This document shows, piece after piece, positions 27,838-36,974 of a stretch of 64,000 bases of DNA. Numbering within the stretch: the first letter of the stretch is position 1; each line of letters begins with the position of its first letter. The DNA is from Actinoallomurus spadix (GTDB lineage: Bacteria; Actinomycetota; Actinomycetes; Streptosporangiales; Streptosporangiaceae), in assembly GCF_024055725.1 (NCBI RefSeq), contig NZ_JAMXMX010000007.1, positions 186,001 through 250,000 on the forward strand, read 5' to 3'. The translations under genes and the position numbers were made by a program. The notes under the pieces are model-generated. The model did not search any database, had not been told where the DNA came from, and saw nothing but the letters and a program-made list of their open reading frames with translations.

Positions 27838-28386
27838 TCAGCTCGCCGCGGGGCGGGGGGTGAAGGTCGGGAGCAGCGGTCTGCAGATCTTGAGCGCCGC
27901 GGCGACCTTCGGATCGGACGTCTTCAGCCCGCCGAGGTAGCGCATGCCCGGAGACGGACGGGCGCCCGGCGTACGGTTCGCGGCGGGCGGGCGCCCGGCA
28001 CCGGGGGTCGGGGTCGGAAGCGTCACCCCGTGGTCCTTGAGGCAACTGCGGAACGCCTGCAGCTCCTGCATGCCCTGGCGCTGCCCCTGCGGGGCGAGCG
28101 ACCGGCAGGCGTCCCGCGCCGCCTGGCTCACCCCGCCGAAGGAGCGGCCGAATCCGCCGCCTCCCTGCCCCGGCCGGCCGGAGGGCCGCCCGCTGGGGCG
28201 GGCGGTCGGGATGGTGGCACCGTGCTGACGAAGGCAGGCGGCGTACGCCGCGAAACCGCCGGCGCCCGACGCGCCGGCCGAACCGGAGGGTGAGGCGGCC
28301 GTCTTGCTGCCGGAGGATCCGCAGCCGGCGCAGACGGCGAGCGCGGCCGCCGAGGCCAGCATCGCTCCGCCGTGGAGGATTCGCAT
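27838..28386 (-). CDS. Lipoprotein with duplicated C-L-x-x-H-G motif
   Basis: The 182-residue protein has a lipobox signal (ASAAALAVCAGCGSSG; lipid Cys near 22). Its body contains two copies of one motif: YAACLRQHGATIPT (about 47-60) and FRSCLKDHGVTLPT (about 112-125), each with Cys, Leu and His-Gly in register, separated by Gly/Gln-rich sequence. A third CRPLLPTF lies near the end. The family is seen beside MacB-like operons in actinomycetes, here convergent with one. A metal- or thiol-related role is possible because each motif pairs Cys with His, but this is speculation. Confidence 0.65.
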   Translation of the reverse strand: MRILHGGAMLASAAALAVCAGCGSSGSKTAASPSGSAGASGAGGFAAYAACLRQHGATIPTARPSGRPSGRPGQGGGGFGRSFGGVSQAARDACRSLAPQGQRQGMQELQAFRSCLKDHGVTLPTPTPGAGRPPAANRTPGARPSPGMRYLGGLKTSDPKVAAALKICRPLLPTFTPRPAAS

Positions 28387-28569
28387 GGGCCGCGATGATG
28401 GCCGATCTTCCTGGAGCCCGCCTTCGGCCTACCTGAAAGCTTCCTTCATGACACGCCCGCCTGCGGACGTCGCGGCGCCGCCCACGGAACACCGGGAGCG
28501 CCGGGCACGTGAGCACGGCGCTTCGGCCGCCCCGGCTCAACGCGTCTCCGCACCCGGGACGGACGCATT

Positions 28570-28608
28570 GCGCGCCGGGCCCCTCCGGCCACGAGGGGCC
28601 CGGCGCGC
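28570..28608 (-). terminator. Strong hairpin terminator of the aldo/keto reductase gene
   Basis: A perfect 16-bp stem (28570-28585 with 28593-28608) and a 7-base loop lie 19 bases beyond the reductase stop codon. Confidence 0.8.
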
Positions 28609-28626
28609 GGCTCATTTCGCGGCTGG

Positions 28627-29652
28627 TCAGGCGGCGGTTCGGTCTCCGGTAGCGCGACGGCGCAGGCCGGCGTCCTTCAGGGCGGGCGGCTGGTACGCCA
28701 TGTCGAGCTGGCCGACGTCGGTTCCGGGGGGCACGATCTCGTCAATGGCGTCCAAGAGCGCATCGTCGAGGACGGTGTCGGCGCCGGCGAGGAGGTCATC
28801 GAGGTGGGCCATGGTGCGTGGGCCGATGATCGCGGAGGTGACGCCGGGGTGAGCGATGGCGAACGCCACGGCCATATGCGTCATTTTGATCCCTGACTCC
28901 TCGGCGAGCGGGATCAGCCGCTCGACGACGTCGAGGCGGTTCTCGTCGCTGTAGTGCTTGAAGGATCCGCCGCGGTGCGTGGTCGGCTGCAGGCCCTTGC
29001 GATAGCGCCCGGTGAGCATGCCCTGGGCCAGCGGGCTCCACACCATGGTGCCCATGCCGTACTTCTCTGTGACGGGCAGAATCTCACGCTCGATGCCGCG
29101 GTTGAGGATGGAATAGGTGGGCTGCTCGGTGCGCAGGCGCTCGAATCCGCGGGCTTCGGCGATCCACTGGGCCTCGACGAGCGCGGAGGCGGGGAACGTG
29201 GAGGAGCCGATGGCGCGGACCTTGCCGCTGCGCACCAGATCGGTCATGGCGGACAGGGTTTCTTCGAGGTCGACCGTGGGGTCGAGGCGGTGGAGCTGGT
29301 AGAGGTCGATGTGGTCGGTGCCGAGCCTGCGCAGGGAGTCCTCGACCGCGGTCATGATCCAACGTCGGGAGGTGCCGCGCTGATTGGGGTCGTCGCCCAT
29401 GGGGCCGTTGACCTTGGTGGCGAGGACGACGTTGTCGCGGCGCCCCTTGATCGCCTTGCCGACGATCTCCTCGGACTCGCCGCGGGAGTACATGTCGGCG
29501 GTGTCGATGAAGTTGATTCCGGCGTCGAGTGCCTTGTGGATGATGCGGATGGAGTCGTCGTGATCCGGATTGCCGATGGCGCCGAACATCATTGCGCCCA
29601 GGCAGTAGGGGCTGACCTGGATGCCGGTGCGGCCGAGCGTGCGGTACTTCAT
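28627..29652 (-). CDS. Aldo/keto reductase
   Basis: The 341-residue NADPH-dependent oxidoreductase has the AKR catalytic tetrad Asp50, Tyr55, Lys80 and His121 (in FIDTADMYS, ATKVNG and LYQLHRLDP), and the cofactor-binding C-terminal SAIIGPRTMAHLDDLL. It resembles the YajO/YccK-like bacterial AKRs. It is divergent from a MarR regulator, and the shared 92-bp promoter contains two palindromes, so it is probably induced by a toxic or redox-active ligand. The substrate is unknown. Confidence 0.92.
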   Translation of the reverse strand: MKYRTLGRTGIQVSPYCLGAMMFGAIGNPDHDDSIRIIHKALDAGINFIDTADMYSRGESEEIVGKAIKGRRDNVVLATKVNGPMGDDPNQRGTSRRWIMTAVEDSLRRLGTDHIDLYQLHRLDPTVDLEETLSAMTDLVRSGKVRAIGSSTFPASALVEAQWIAEARGFERLRTEQPTYSILNRGIEREILPVTEKYGMGTMVWSPLAQGMLTGRYRKGLQPTTHRGGSFKHYSDENRLDVVERLIPLAEESGIKMTHMAVAFAIAHPGVTSAIIGPRTMAHLDDLLAGADTVLDDALLDAIDEIVPPGTDVGQLDMAYQPPALKDAGLRRRATGDRTAA

Positions 29653-29698
29653 CAGGGTGTCCTCTATTGGGCTGCAGTCGGGGCGATAAGGCGATCGA

Positions 29699-29725
29699 CT
29701 GATTGTCAGTCGAACTGATAATCAG
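29699..29725. promoter_or_regulatory. Imperfect 27-bp inverted repeat, probable MarR operator
   Basis: Arms CTGATTGTCAGT and ACTGATAATCAG match as inverted repeats at 11 of 12 positions around CGA. It lies between the divergent reductase and MarR genes. Confidence 0.55.
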
Positions 29726-29727
29726 CG

Positions 29728-29739
29728 TAGCGTACGCTA
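29728..29739. promoter_or_regulatory. TAGCGTACGCTA palindrome overlapping the MarR -10 element
   Basis: The perfect 12-bp palindrome contains TACGCT (29733-29738), six bases before ATG 29745, which could be the -10 element of a leaderless transcript. Binding here would block the gene's own promoter. Confidence 0.4.
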
Positions 29740-29744
29740 GTGCC

Positions 29745-30251
29745 ATGTCGTCGATCGAAGACACCGACACTGACGTCGGCCCCGGCCCTCACCTGACATC
29801 CCGGCTGGCCTTCCTCCTCAAGCGTTCGATGCAGCGACTGTCCGCCTTGACCACCGAGGCGCTGGAGCCCTTCGGGCTCGACGACCGGCGGCTGGGCGTG
29901 CTGCTCCTGCTGGCCGACAGCGAGCCGCTGTCCCAGCAGCAGGCCGCGGAACGCCTGGGCATCGACCGGAGCACGATGGTGATCCACCTCGACGCCCTGG
30001 CCGAACAAGGACTGGTCATACGCCACCCCGACCCGAACGACCGGCGCCGCAACGTGGTCCTGCTGACCGAAAGAGGCCGCGACACCGTGGAGAAGGCCGT
30101 CGTAGCCTGCGAGGAGGCCGAGCGAGCGCTGCTCGCCCCGGTGGATGAGCCGGCTCGGGTGAACCTGCGCGAAGCACTGACGGCTGTCGAGAGGCACGCG
30201 CGTTCGCACCGCTCCCCGGCCCGCGTGCCCGATGGGGGCCGGCCCCGGTAG
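29745..30251 (+). CDS. MarR-family transcriptional regulator
   Basis: The 168-residue regulator has the MarR winged helix: LGVLLLLADSEPLSQQQAAERLGIDRSTMVIHLDALAEQGLV, then the wing DPNDRRRNVVLLTERG. Helices at either end form the dimer. I choose ATG 29745; no ribosome site precedes it, and TACGCT at 29733 suggests a leaderless mRNA. It is divergent from the aldo/keto reductase, which it probably represses, along with itself, through the two palindromes between them. Confidence 0.9.
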   Translation: MSSIEDTDTDVGPGPHLTSRLAFLLKRSMQRLSALTTEALEPFGLDDRRLGVLLLLADSEPLSQQQAAERLGIDRSTMVIHLDALAEQGLVIRHPDPNDRRRNVVLLTERGRDTVEKAVVACEEAERALLAPVDEPARVNLREALTAVERHARSHRSPARVPDGGRPR

Positions 30252-30431
30252 TCCGGGCGGATCACCGGGACCGGCCATGCCGGGGCGGGATCGATACGGT
30301 GTGAGGGTTCGCGGTCGGCTGCCCGGGCAGGTGACGCGTGAAACGCAGGACCACCCACTGACCGGGCGGGGCACGGTGAAGCCGGCCCCGGACCCGGACG
30401 TACGGACGCACCGACCACGGCGGGACCACAG

Positions 30432-32417
<1,986 letters not shown>

Positions 32418-32737
32418 GCGGCCTGCCGTCCTGCGGTGGGCGGGTGGTGAACGGGACCGCCGCCGTGCGGTGCGTGCCTCCCATCCTGCGGTGAGCGGGT
32501 GGGTGAACGGGCCGCCGCCGTGCGGTGCGCGGCCCGCCCGGCGGGCCACTCATTGGAACTCCTGTCAATAAAGATCGGCCGTGGGCTTGATCTTTGCTTT
32601 ACGGACGTGTTACCTCAGAACAGCGCCCGCCTGCCAACGGGCGAACACCAGTGGCTTATGTGGCGTATGGGCATCTGGACGACCATCGCCGTCGTAGGTC
32701 ATAGTCGTACAACGCACTGGGGACGAGGGAGGGCGCC
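32418..32737. other. Non-coding gap with direct duplication
   Basis: This 320-bp gap holds the 46-bp duplicated unit described separately and an AT-richer 32560-32720 stretch that probably carries the promoter of the NlpC/P60 gene. I looked for the conserved elements of a cyclic-di-AMP (ydaO) riboswitch, often found before such hydrolase genes, and do not see them. Confidence 0.5.
32429..32529. repeat. 46-bp direct duplication
   Basis: Copies at 32429-32474 and 32484-32529, beginning TCCTGCGGTG and ending GTGCGGTGCG, are nearly identical and separated by nine bases. It lies just after the DUF255 gene. Confidence 0.65.
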
Positions 32738-33892
32738 GTGCGCTGGGCGAGCCGCCGCATGCTTCCGACGGTCGTTGGCGTTTCGCTGGCCACCACCATC
32801 GCCGCGGACCTGGCGATGGTGATCGCCGGGCCGTTCCACCCTCCGTCCCTGCGGCTCCCGGGTGGGCAACTCGTGGCCGCGGCGGACAGCACGAGCTACC
32901 ACGTCGCGGCGCTGCAGAAGACCATCACGCCGCACCTGCTGGTCGCCTCCGCGCAGACGCTGCCCGCCGACGCGATCGAGAAGGTGCGCCAGGTGAAGGG
33001 CGTCAAGGACGTGGAGGTCGTCGACGCGGCACGGGCGTACGTCGGCGGCAAACGCGTGGGCGTGCTGGGCGTCGAGCCGTCGACGTTCCGCGCCTACACG
33101 CCCCAGGCGAGCGCCAAGTCCGACGCCCTGTGGAACAACATCGCGGGCGGCGACGTCGCGATCTCCTTCACGATGGGGCAGGACGGCGGCATCCCGCTGG
33201 CGTCCCAGACCCGGATCGGCGGGAAAGACCACCAGACGTCCGTGCGCGTCGGTGCCTACGCCACGATGGGCATCGACCAGGTCGACGCCGTGGTCTCGCA
33301 CTACACCGCGCAGATGATCGGCATGCCGTCCGGCAACGCCCTGCTCGTCAGCGCCCCGCACGCGAACCTCACCAAGCTCCGCGGGAAACTGGCCGAGCTG
33401 CTGCCCAAGGGCACGAAGACGGCCACGCTGGAGTCCCGGTTCGACGGCCCGACCGTCCCCGGCGGCACCTCCGGCGCGCCGGGCCGCGTGATGACGGCCG
33501 AGCAGGTCAACACGGTCATCCGGGCCGCCGAGTCCAAGATCGGCATGCCGTACGTCTGGGGCGGCGAGTCCGACCGTGAGGGCGGCTACGACTGCTCCGG
33601 CCTGGTCCAGTACGCCTTCGCCCAGGCCGGCATCAAGATGCCGCGCACCGCCGACATCCAGGCCTTCGCCGGCTGGCGGCTGCCGTACAGCCAGGCCCAG
33701 CCGGGTGACCTGCTGACCTGGAAGAACGACCCGACCTTCAACGGCGTCTCGCACATCGCCATCTACCTCGGCAACGGCAAGATGGTCGTCGCGCGGCACA
33801 CGGGCACCCTGATCCAGATTCAGAACGTCTACCTGAGCAACTTCTGGGGCGCCATCCGCGTCAACCCGCAACTCGCCGCCACCAAGGCCTGA
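32738..33892 (+). CDS. Exported NlpC/P60 (C40) peptidoglycan hydrolase with FtsX/MacB-like outer domain
   Basis: The 384-residue protein has an N-terminal signal or anchor (about 8-30), a middle domain (about 50-235) and a C-terminal NlpC/P60 peptidase with catalytic Cys286 (YDCSGLVQ), His339 (VSHIAIYL) and a third polar residue near His354. The middle part (IEKVRQVKGVKDVEVVDAAR...VLGVEPSTFRAY) reads like the outer domain of FtsX/MacB permeases, unusual for a hydrolase. C40 enzymes cut the D-Glu-mDAP bond of peptidoglycan stems. GTG 32738 follows GAGGGAG. Confidence 0.85.
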   Translation: MRWASRRMLPTVVGVSLATTIAADLAMVIAGPFHPPSLRLPGGQLVAAADSTSYHVAALQKTITPHLLVASAQTLPADAIEKVRQVKGVKDVEVVDAARAYVGGKRVGVLGVEPSTFRAYTPQASAKSDALWNNIAGGDVAISFTMGQDGGIPLASQTRIGGKDHQTSVRVGAYATMGIDQVDAVVSHYTAQMIGMPSGNALLVSAPHANLTKLRGKLAELLPKGTKTATLESRFDGPTVPGGTSGAPGRVMTAEQVNTVIRAAESKIGMPYVWGGESDREGGYDCSGLVQYAFAQAGIKMPRTADIQAFAGWRLPYSQAQPGDLLTWKNDPTFNGVSHIAIYLGNGKMVVARHTGTLIQIQNVYLSNFWGAIRVNPQLAATKA

Positions 33893-33917
33893 CCCTTCTC
33901 CTCGAAGGTACCCGGCA

Positions 33918-34535
33918 TCACAGCGGGCAGCCGGCGGTGAGGAAGTCCAGGCCGCGGTCGAGCAGCGCCAGGATGTCGCCCTCGCCGTCGTTCTCCACCC
34001 AGGTCAGGACGGCCGTCTCCCAGACGGCGATGACCGCGGCGCCGAACGCCCGCAGCTCGAAGTCGCCGACCGGACGGTCCAGCCGGTCGGCGAGGGCCGC
34101 GACGATCCTGTCCTGGGTCTCCCGGGTCTGCTCGCCCTGACGGGCGCGCAGGGCCGGGACGGCGAGCATCAGGCGGCTCCGGTCGAGAATCCGCTGCCGG
34201 TCCGAGGCCAGCATGTCGCCGATGAGGTCGTGGAGGACGTTGCGGAGCGCCTCCGTCGGGGACAGCTCCGGAGGCTGCGTGCGGAAGGCCTCGAGGATGA
34301 ACGGGTCGTACTCGTCCGTGAGGACGGTGTCCTCCTTGGTCGGGAAGTAGCGGAAGAACGTGCTGGGGGACACCTCCGCGGCCTCGGCGATCTGCTCGAC
34401 GGTCGTGGCGTCGTACCCCTGTTGCAGGAAGAGCCGGAGCGCGTGCTCCTGGATGGACCGCCGGGTCTTCAGCTTCTTCCGTTCCCGCAGGCCGAGGCGT
34501 TGTTCGAGGGACCGTTCAAGCGGAGACGTACTCAT
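33918..34535 (-). CDS. TetR-family transcriptional regulator
   Basis: The 205-residue regulator has the TetR helix-turn-helix (IQEHALRLFLQQGYDATTVEQIAEAAEVSPSTFFRYFPTKEDTV, residues ~22-65) and a C-terminal ligand domain. ATG 34535 lies inside the last codons of the upstream MFS gene, a 20-bp overlap, so it is translated from the same mRNA. It probably represses the MFS operon via the TGATAGT-A-ACTATCA palindrome at 36079. Confidence 0.9.
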   Translation of the reverse strand: MSTSPLERSLEQRLGLRERKKLKTRRSIQEHALRLFLQQGYDATTVEQIAEAAEVSPSTFFRYFPTKEDTVLTDEYDPFILEAFRTQPPELSPTEALRNVLHDLIGDMLASDRQRILDRSRLMLAVPALRARQGEQTRETQDRIVAALADRLDRPVGDFELRAFGAAVIAVWETAVLTWVENDGEGDILALLDRGLDFLTAGCPL

Positions 34536-36045
34536 GTGCTGATTGTCCGTTACCCGCGGGCTCATCGGCACCTCGACGCGGCAGGAGGATCACGGCGAGC
34601 AGCGCGGCGACCACCATGGTCCCGGCCCCGGCCAGCAGCGTGAGGTCCATGCCGTGGGTGAACGCCGCCCGCGCCGAGTGCAGGAGCCGCGGGTCGTGCA
34701 GCCGCTCGGCGACCGCGAGGCCGCCCCCGACCTTGCCCCGGGCGGCCTCGGCCGCCGCGGGTGGCAGCCCGGTGACGTCCACGCGCCCGCGGTAGCCGGA
34801 GGACAGGACGCTGCCCAGGACGGCCGCGCCGAACGCCCCTCCCACCAGCCGGATGGTCATGAGGACGGCGGAGCCGACGCCCGCCTGCTCGGCTGACAGG
34901 GCGCCCATCGCGGCGTTCATCGAGGCGGGCAGCATCAGCCCCATTCCCAGGCCCGCGATCGTCAGCCAGGTCGCCGCGAGCCCGTAGCCCGATCCGGTGG
35001 TGGTCGTCGCGCCGAGGACGAACCCGGCGGTGACCAGCAGGCCGCCGGTGACGATGGTGCGGCGCGGGCCGATCCGCTTGACGAGCGGGGCCCCCAGACG
35101 GGAGGAGGCGATGAGGCCGCCGATCAGGGGCAGCAGCCGCAGCCCGGATCCGAGCGGGGTCGTTCCCAGCACGGCCTGGAAGTACTGCGGGACGACGAAG
35201 AGGACACCGAACATCGCGAAGGTCAGCAGCGTTGCCGGCACCGTCCCGCCGGTGAACCGCCGGTCGGCGAACAGGCGCAGGTCGATCAGTGGATGGGCGA
35301 CGCGCCGGGTCCACGTGACGAAGGCGGCGAGGGCGATCGCGCCGGCCGCCAGCACGCCCCACACACCGGGACTCGACCAGCCGTACTCGTCCTCCTGGAT
35401 GGTGCCGTACACGAGGGCGACCAGACCGCCGGTCGACAGCAACAGGCCGGCGAAGTCCGGCCGGGGCGCGGAGGAGGACCGGGACTCCGGGATCAGGATG
35501 AGCCCCAGGAGGAGCGCGACCGCCGAGACCGGGATGTTGATCAGGAAGATCGAACCCCACCAGAAGTGGTCGAGCAGGTACCCGCCGATGATCGGGCCGA
35601 GGGGGAGGCCCAGGAACGACGCGGCCGCCCAGGCGCCGAGGGCCTTCGGCCGCTCCTCGGGCGGGAACACCACGAGCAGCACCGACATGGCCAGTGTCGT
35701 GATGGCCGCCGAGCCGACGCCCATGAGCGTGCGGGCGGTGATCAGTCCGGCAGGGCCGGAGACCAGCGTGGCGACGAGCGAGCCGAGGAGGAACACCGCC
35801 ACGCCGGTGAGAAGGGTCTTCTTCCGGCCGTACCGGTCGCCGATGAGCCCGGTGGGGATCAGCAGGGTCGCCGAGACGAGCGTGTACGAGGCGACGATCC
35901 ACTGCAGCGCGCTCGTTCCCGCGTTGAGCTGCGCGGACAGCGTGGGGAGGGCGACGTTGAGCGCAGTGAGGTCGAGGCCGACGGCGAGCAGGATGACGAC
36001 GAGGGCGCCGAGCACCCACCATCGCCGGCTGTCGGAAGTGGTCAT
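34516..36045 (-). CDS. DHA2-type MFS drug efflux transporter
   Basis: The 509-residue protein has about 14 transmembrane segments and DHA2 motifs: LDLTALNVALP in the first helix, GDRYGRKK (motif A) after helix 2, and the motif C-like region GLPLGPIIGGYLL. It resembles proton-driven multidrug exporters such as the EmrB/QacA group. Its last codons overlap the downstream TetR gene, and its promoter carries a perfect palindrome, so expression is probably induced by the exported compound. Confidence 0.93.
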   Translation of the reverse strand: MTTSDSRRWWVLGALVVILLAVGLDLTALNVALPTLSAQLNAGTSALQWIVASYTLVSATLLIPTGLIGDRYGRKKTLLTGVAVFLLGSLVATLVSGPAGLITARTLMGVGSAAITTLAMSVLLVVFPPEERPKALGAWAAASFLGLPLGPIIGGYLLDHFWWGSIFLINIPVSAVALLLGLILIPESRSSSAPRPDFAGLLLSTGGLVALVYGTIQEDEYGWSSPGVWGVLAAGAIALAAFVTWTRRVAHPLIDLRLFADRRFTGGTVPATLLTFAMFGVLFVVPQYFQAVLGTTPLGSGLRLLPLIGGLIASSRLGAPLVKRIGPRRTIVTGGLLVTAGFVLGATTTTGSGYGLAATWLTIAGLGMGLMLPASMNAAMGALSAEQAGVGSAVLMTIRLVGGAFGAAVLGSVLSSGYRGRVDVTGLPPAAAEAARGKVGGGLAVAERLHDPRLLHSARAAFTHGMDLTLLAGAGTMVVAALLAVILLPRRGADEPAGNGQSAHEYVSA

Positions 36046-36078
36046 GACAGTAGCTTCCTATTGGTTGACGCACTGAAT

Positions 36079-36093
36079 TGATAGTAACTATCA
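36079..36093. promoter_or_regulatory. TetR-type operator of the MFS operon
   Basis: TGATAGT and ACTATCA flank one central A, 34-48 bp before the MFS start. An outer pair, TGACAGT (36045) and ACTGTCA (36104), surrounds it. The dyad is AT-rich within a very GC-rich genome, as operators often are. Confidence 0.6.
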
Positions 36094-36144
36094 GAACGCT
36101 GTAACTGTCAACCCTGAGGAGACCTTGGCGGGCACGGGGAGCTG

Positions 36145-36160
36145 TGTAATCATGATTACA
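36145..36160. promoter_or_regulatory. Perfect 16-bp palindrome on the start codon of the RHH-like gene
   Basis: TGTAATCATGATTACA is a perfect palindrome whose last A is the first base of ATG 36160. A protein bound here would block transcription start or translation of the downstream gene. Confidence 0.55.
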
Positions 36161-36684
36161 TGACTACGACCGAAGGCGCGGAGGAGAAACTCCGCGAGTG
36201 GTTCGCCGGCCGGTTGCCCGAGGATTGGTTCGACGGGCCGCCCCGCGTCGTCCTCGACCGCGAGGAGATCAGCGTGATCGGCCGGCTGGCCGAGCCCGGC
36301 GTTCCCGAGGGTGCCTCCGAGGCCGAGCGGTCCGAGGCCGTCGCCGACCTGATCCAGCGCTTCCGGGAGGACACCCGGGACCGCCGGGTCCGCATCGCGA
36401 AAGAGGCCGAGCACCGCTTCGCCCGCAAGGTCTCCTGGGGTGTCGAGTGCGGCGGCGAGAAGGTCATGTTCACCACGCTGTCGGTGCCGGTGATGACGAG
36501 GCTCCGCCAGCCGGAACGCAGAGTCCTCGACACGCTGGTCGACGCGGGCGTGGCGCGCAGCCGGAGCGACGCGCTCGCCTGGTGTGTCCGCCTCGTGGGC
36601 AAGAACGCCGACGAGTGGCTGGCCGAGTTGCGGGACGCGCTGTTGCACGTCGAGCGCGCACGGGCCGCCGGGCCCCAGGTCTGA
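36160..36684 (+). CDS. Unknown protein with C-terminal ribbon-helix-helix-like region
   Basis: The 174-residue protein has an acidic N-terminal half (LREWFAGRLPEDWFDGPPRVVLDREEISVIGRL...) and a C-terminal part, FTTLSVPVMTRLRQPERRVLDTLVDAGVARSRSDALAWCVRLV, that reads as a beta strand followed by two helices with the hydrophobic spacing of Arc/MetJ ribbon-helix-helix domains. No enzyme motif or membrane segment is present. No ribosome site precedes ATG 36160. A perfect palindrome ends on the start codon, consistent with autoregulation. I do not recognise a named family. Confidence 0.6.
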   Translation: MTTTEGAEEKLREWFAGRLPEDWFDGPPRVVLDREEISVIGRLAEPGVPEGASEAERSEAVADLIQRFREDTRDRRVRIAKEAEHRFARKVSWGVECGGEKVMFTTLSVPVMTRLRQPERRVLDTLVDAGVARSRSDALAWCVRLVGKNADEWLAELRDALLHVERARAAGPQV

Positions 36685-36796
36685 CGGCGGCGGGGCCCCG
36701 GGCCCGAGCCGGGCTGCCGCCGCCGGCTCGCCGGCCCGGCGCCTTAATCGAGAAAGCCGAAACGAACTCGAAACAAGGGAACAAGAAATGTGGTCC

Positions 36797-36846
36797 GGTC
36801 TAGGCCAAAGGTCTAATCCAGTGGTCTAATCCAAAGGTCTAAACCA
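36797..36846 (+). promoter_or_regulatory. Four 13-bp repeats of a DasR-like element upstream of pckA
   Basis: GGTCTA begins at 36797, 36810, 36823 and 36836, each followed by a CCA three bases on (GGTCTAGGCCA, GGTCTAATCCA twice, GGTCTAAACCA). The unit resembles half or more of the GntR/HutC-family dre site AGTGGTCTAGACCACT; the third copy with its flanks matches 12 of 16 positions. A TACACT -10-like element follows at 36918. It suggests control of gluconeogenesis by an amino-sugar-type GntR regulator. Confidence 0.55.
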
Positions 36847-36974
36847 ATGCTCCGATAGGGACCTTCTCTGCGGTTGAGATCACTTTGCCGGGGGATGTTC
36901 AAAAGGCTGCTTGTGGGTACACTCACGAAATCCCGACATCAAACCATCGGGTGTCCCCGTGCGAAGGAGCGATC

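Noticed and set aside
32541-32737. Possible cyclic-di-AMP (ydaO) riboswitch before the NlpC/P60 gene
   Set aside because: Such riboswitches are common before actinobacterial wall hydrolases, but the conserved core blocks of the motif are not visible here or before the transglycosylase genes.
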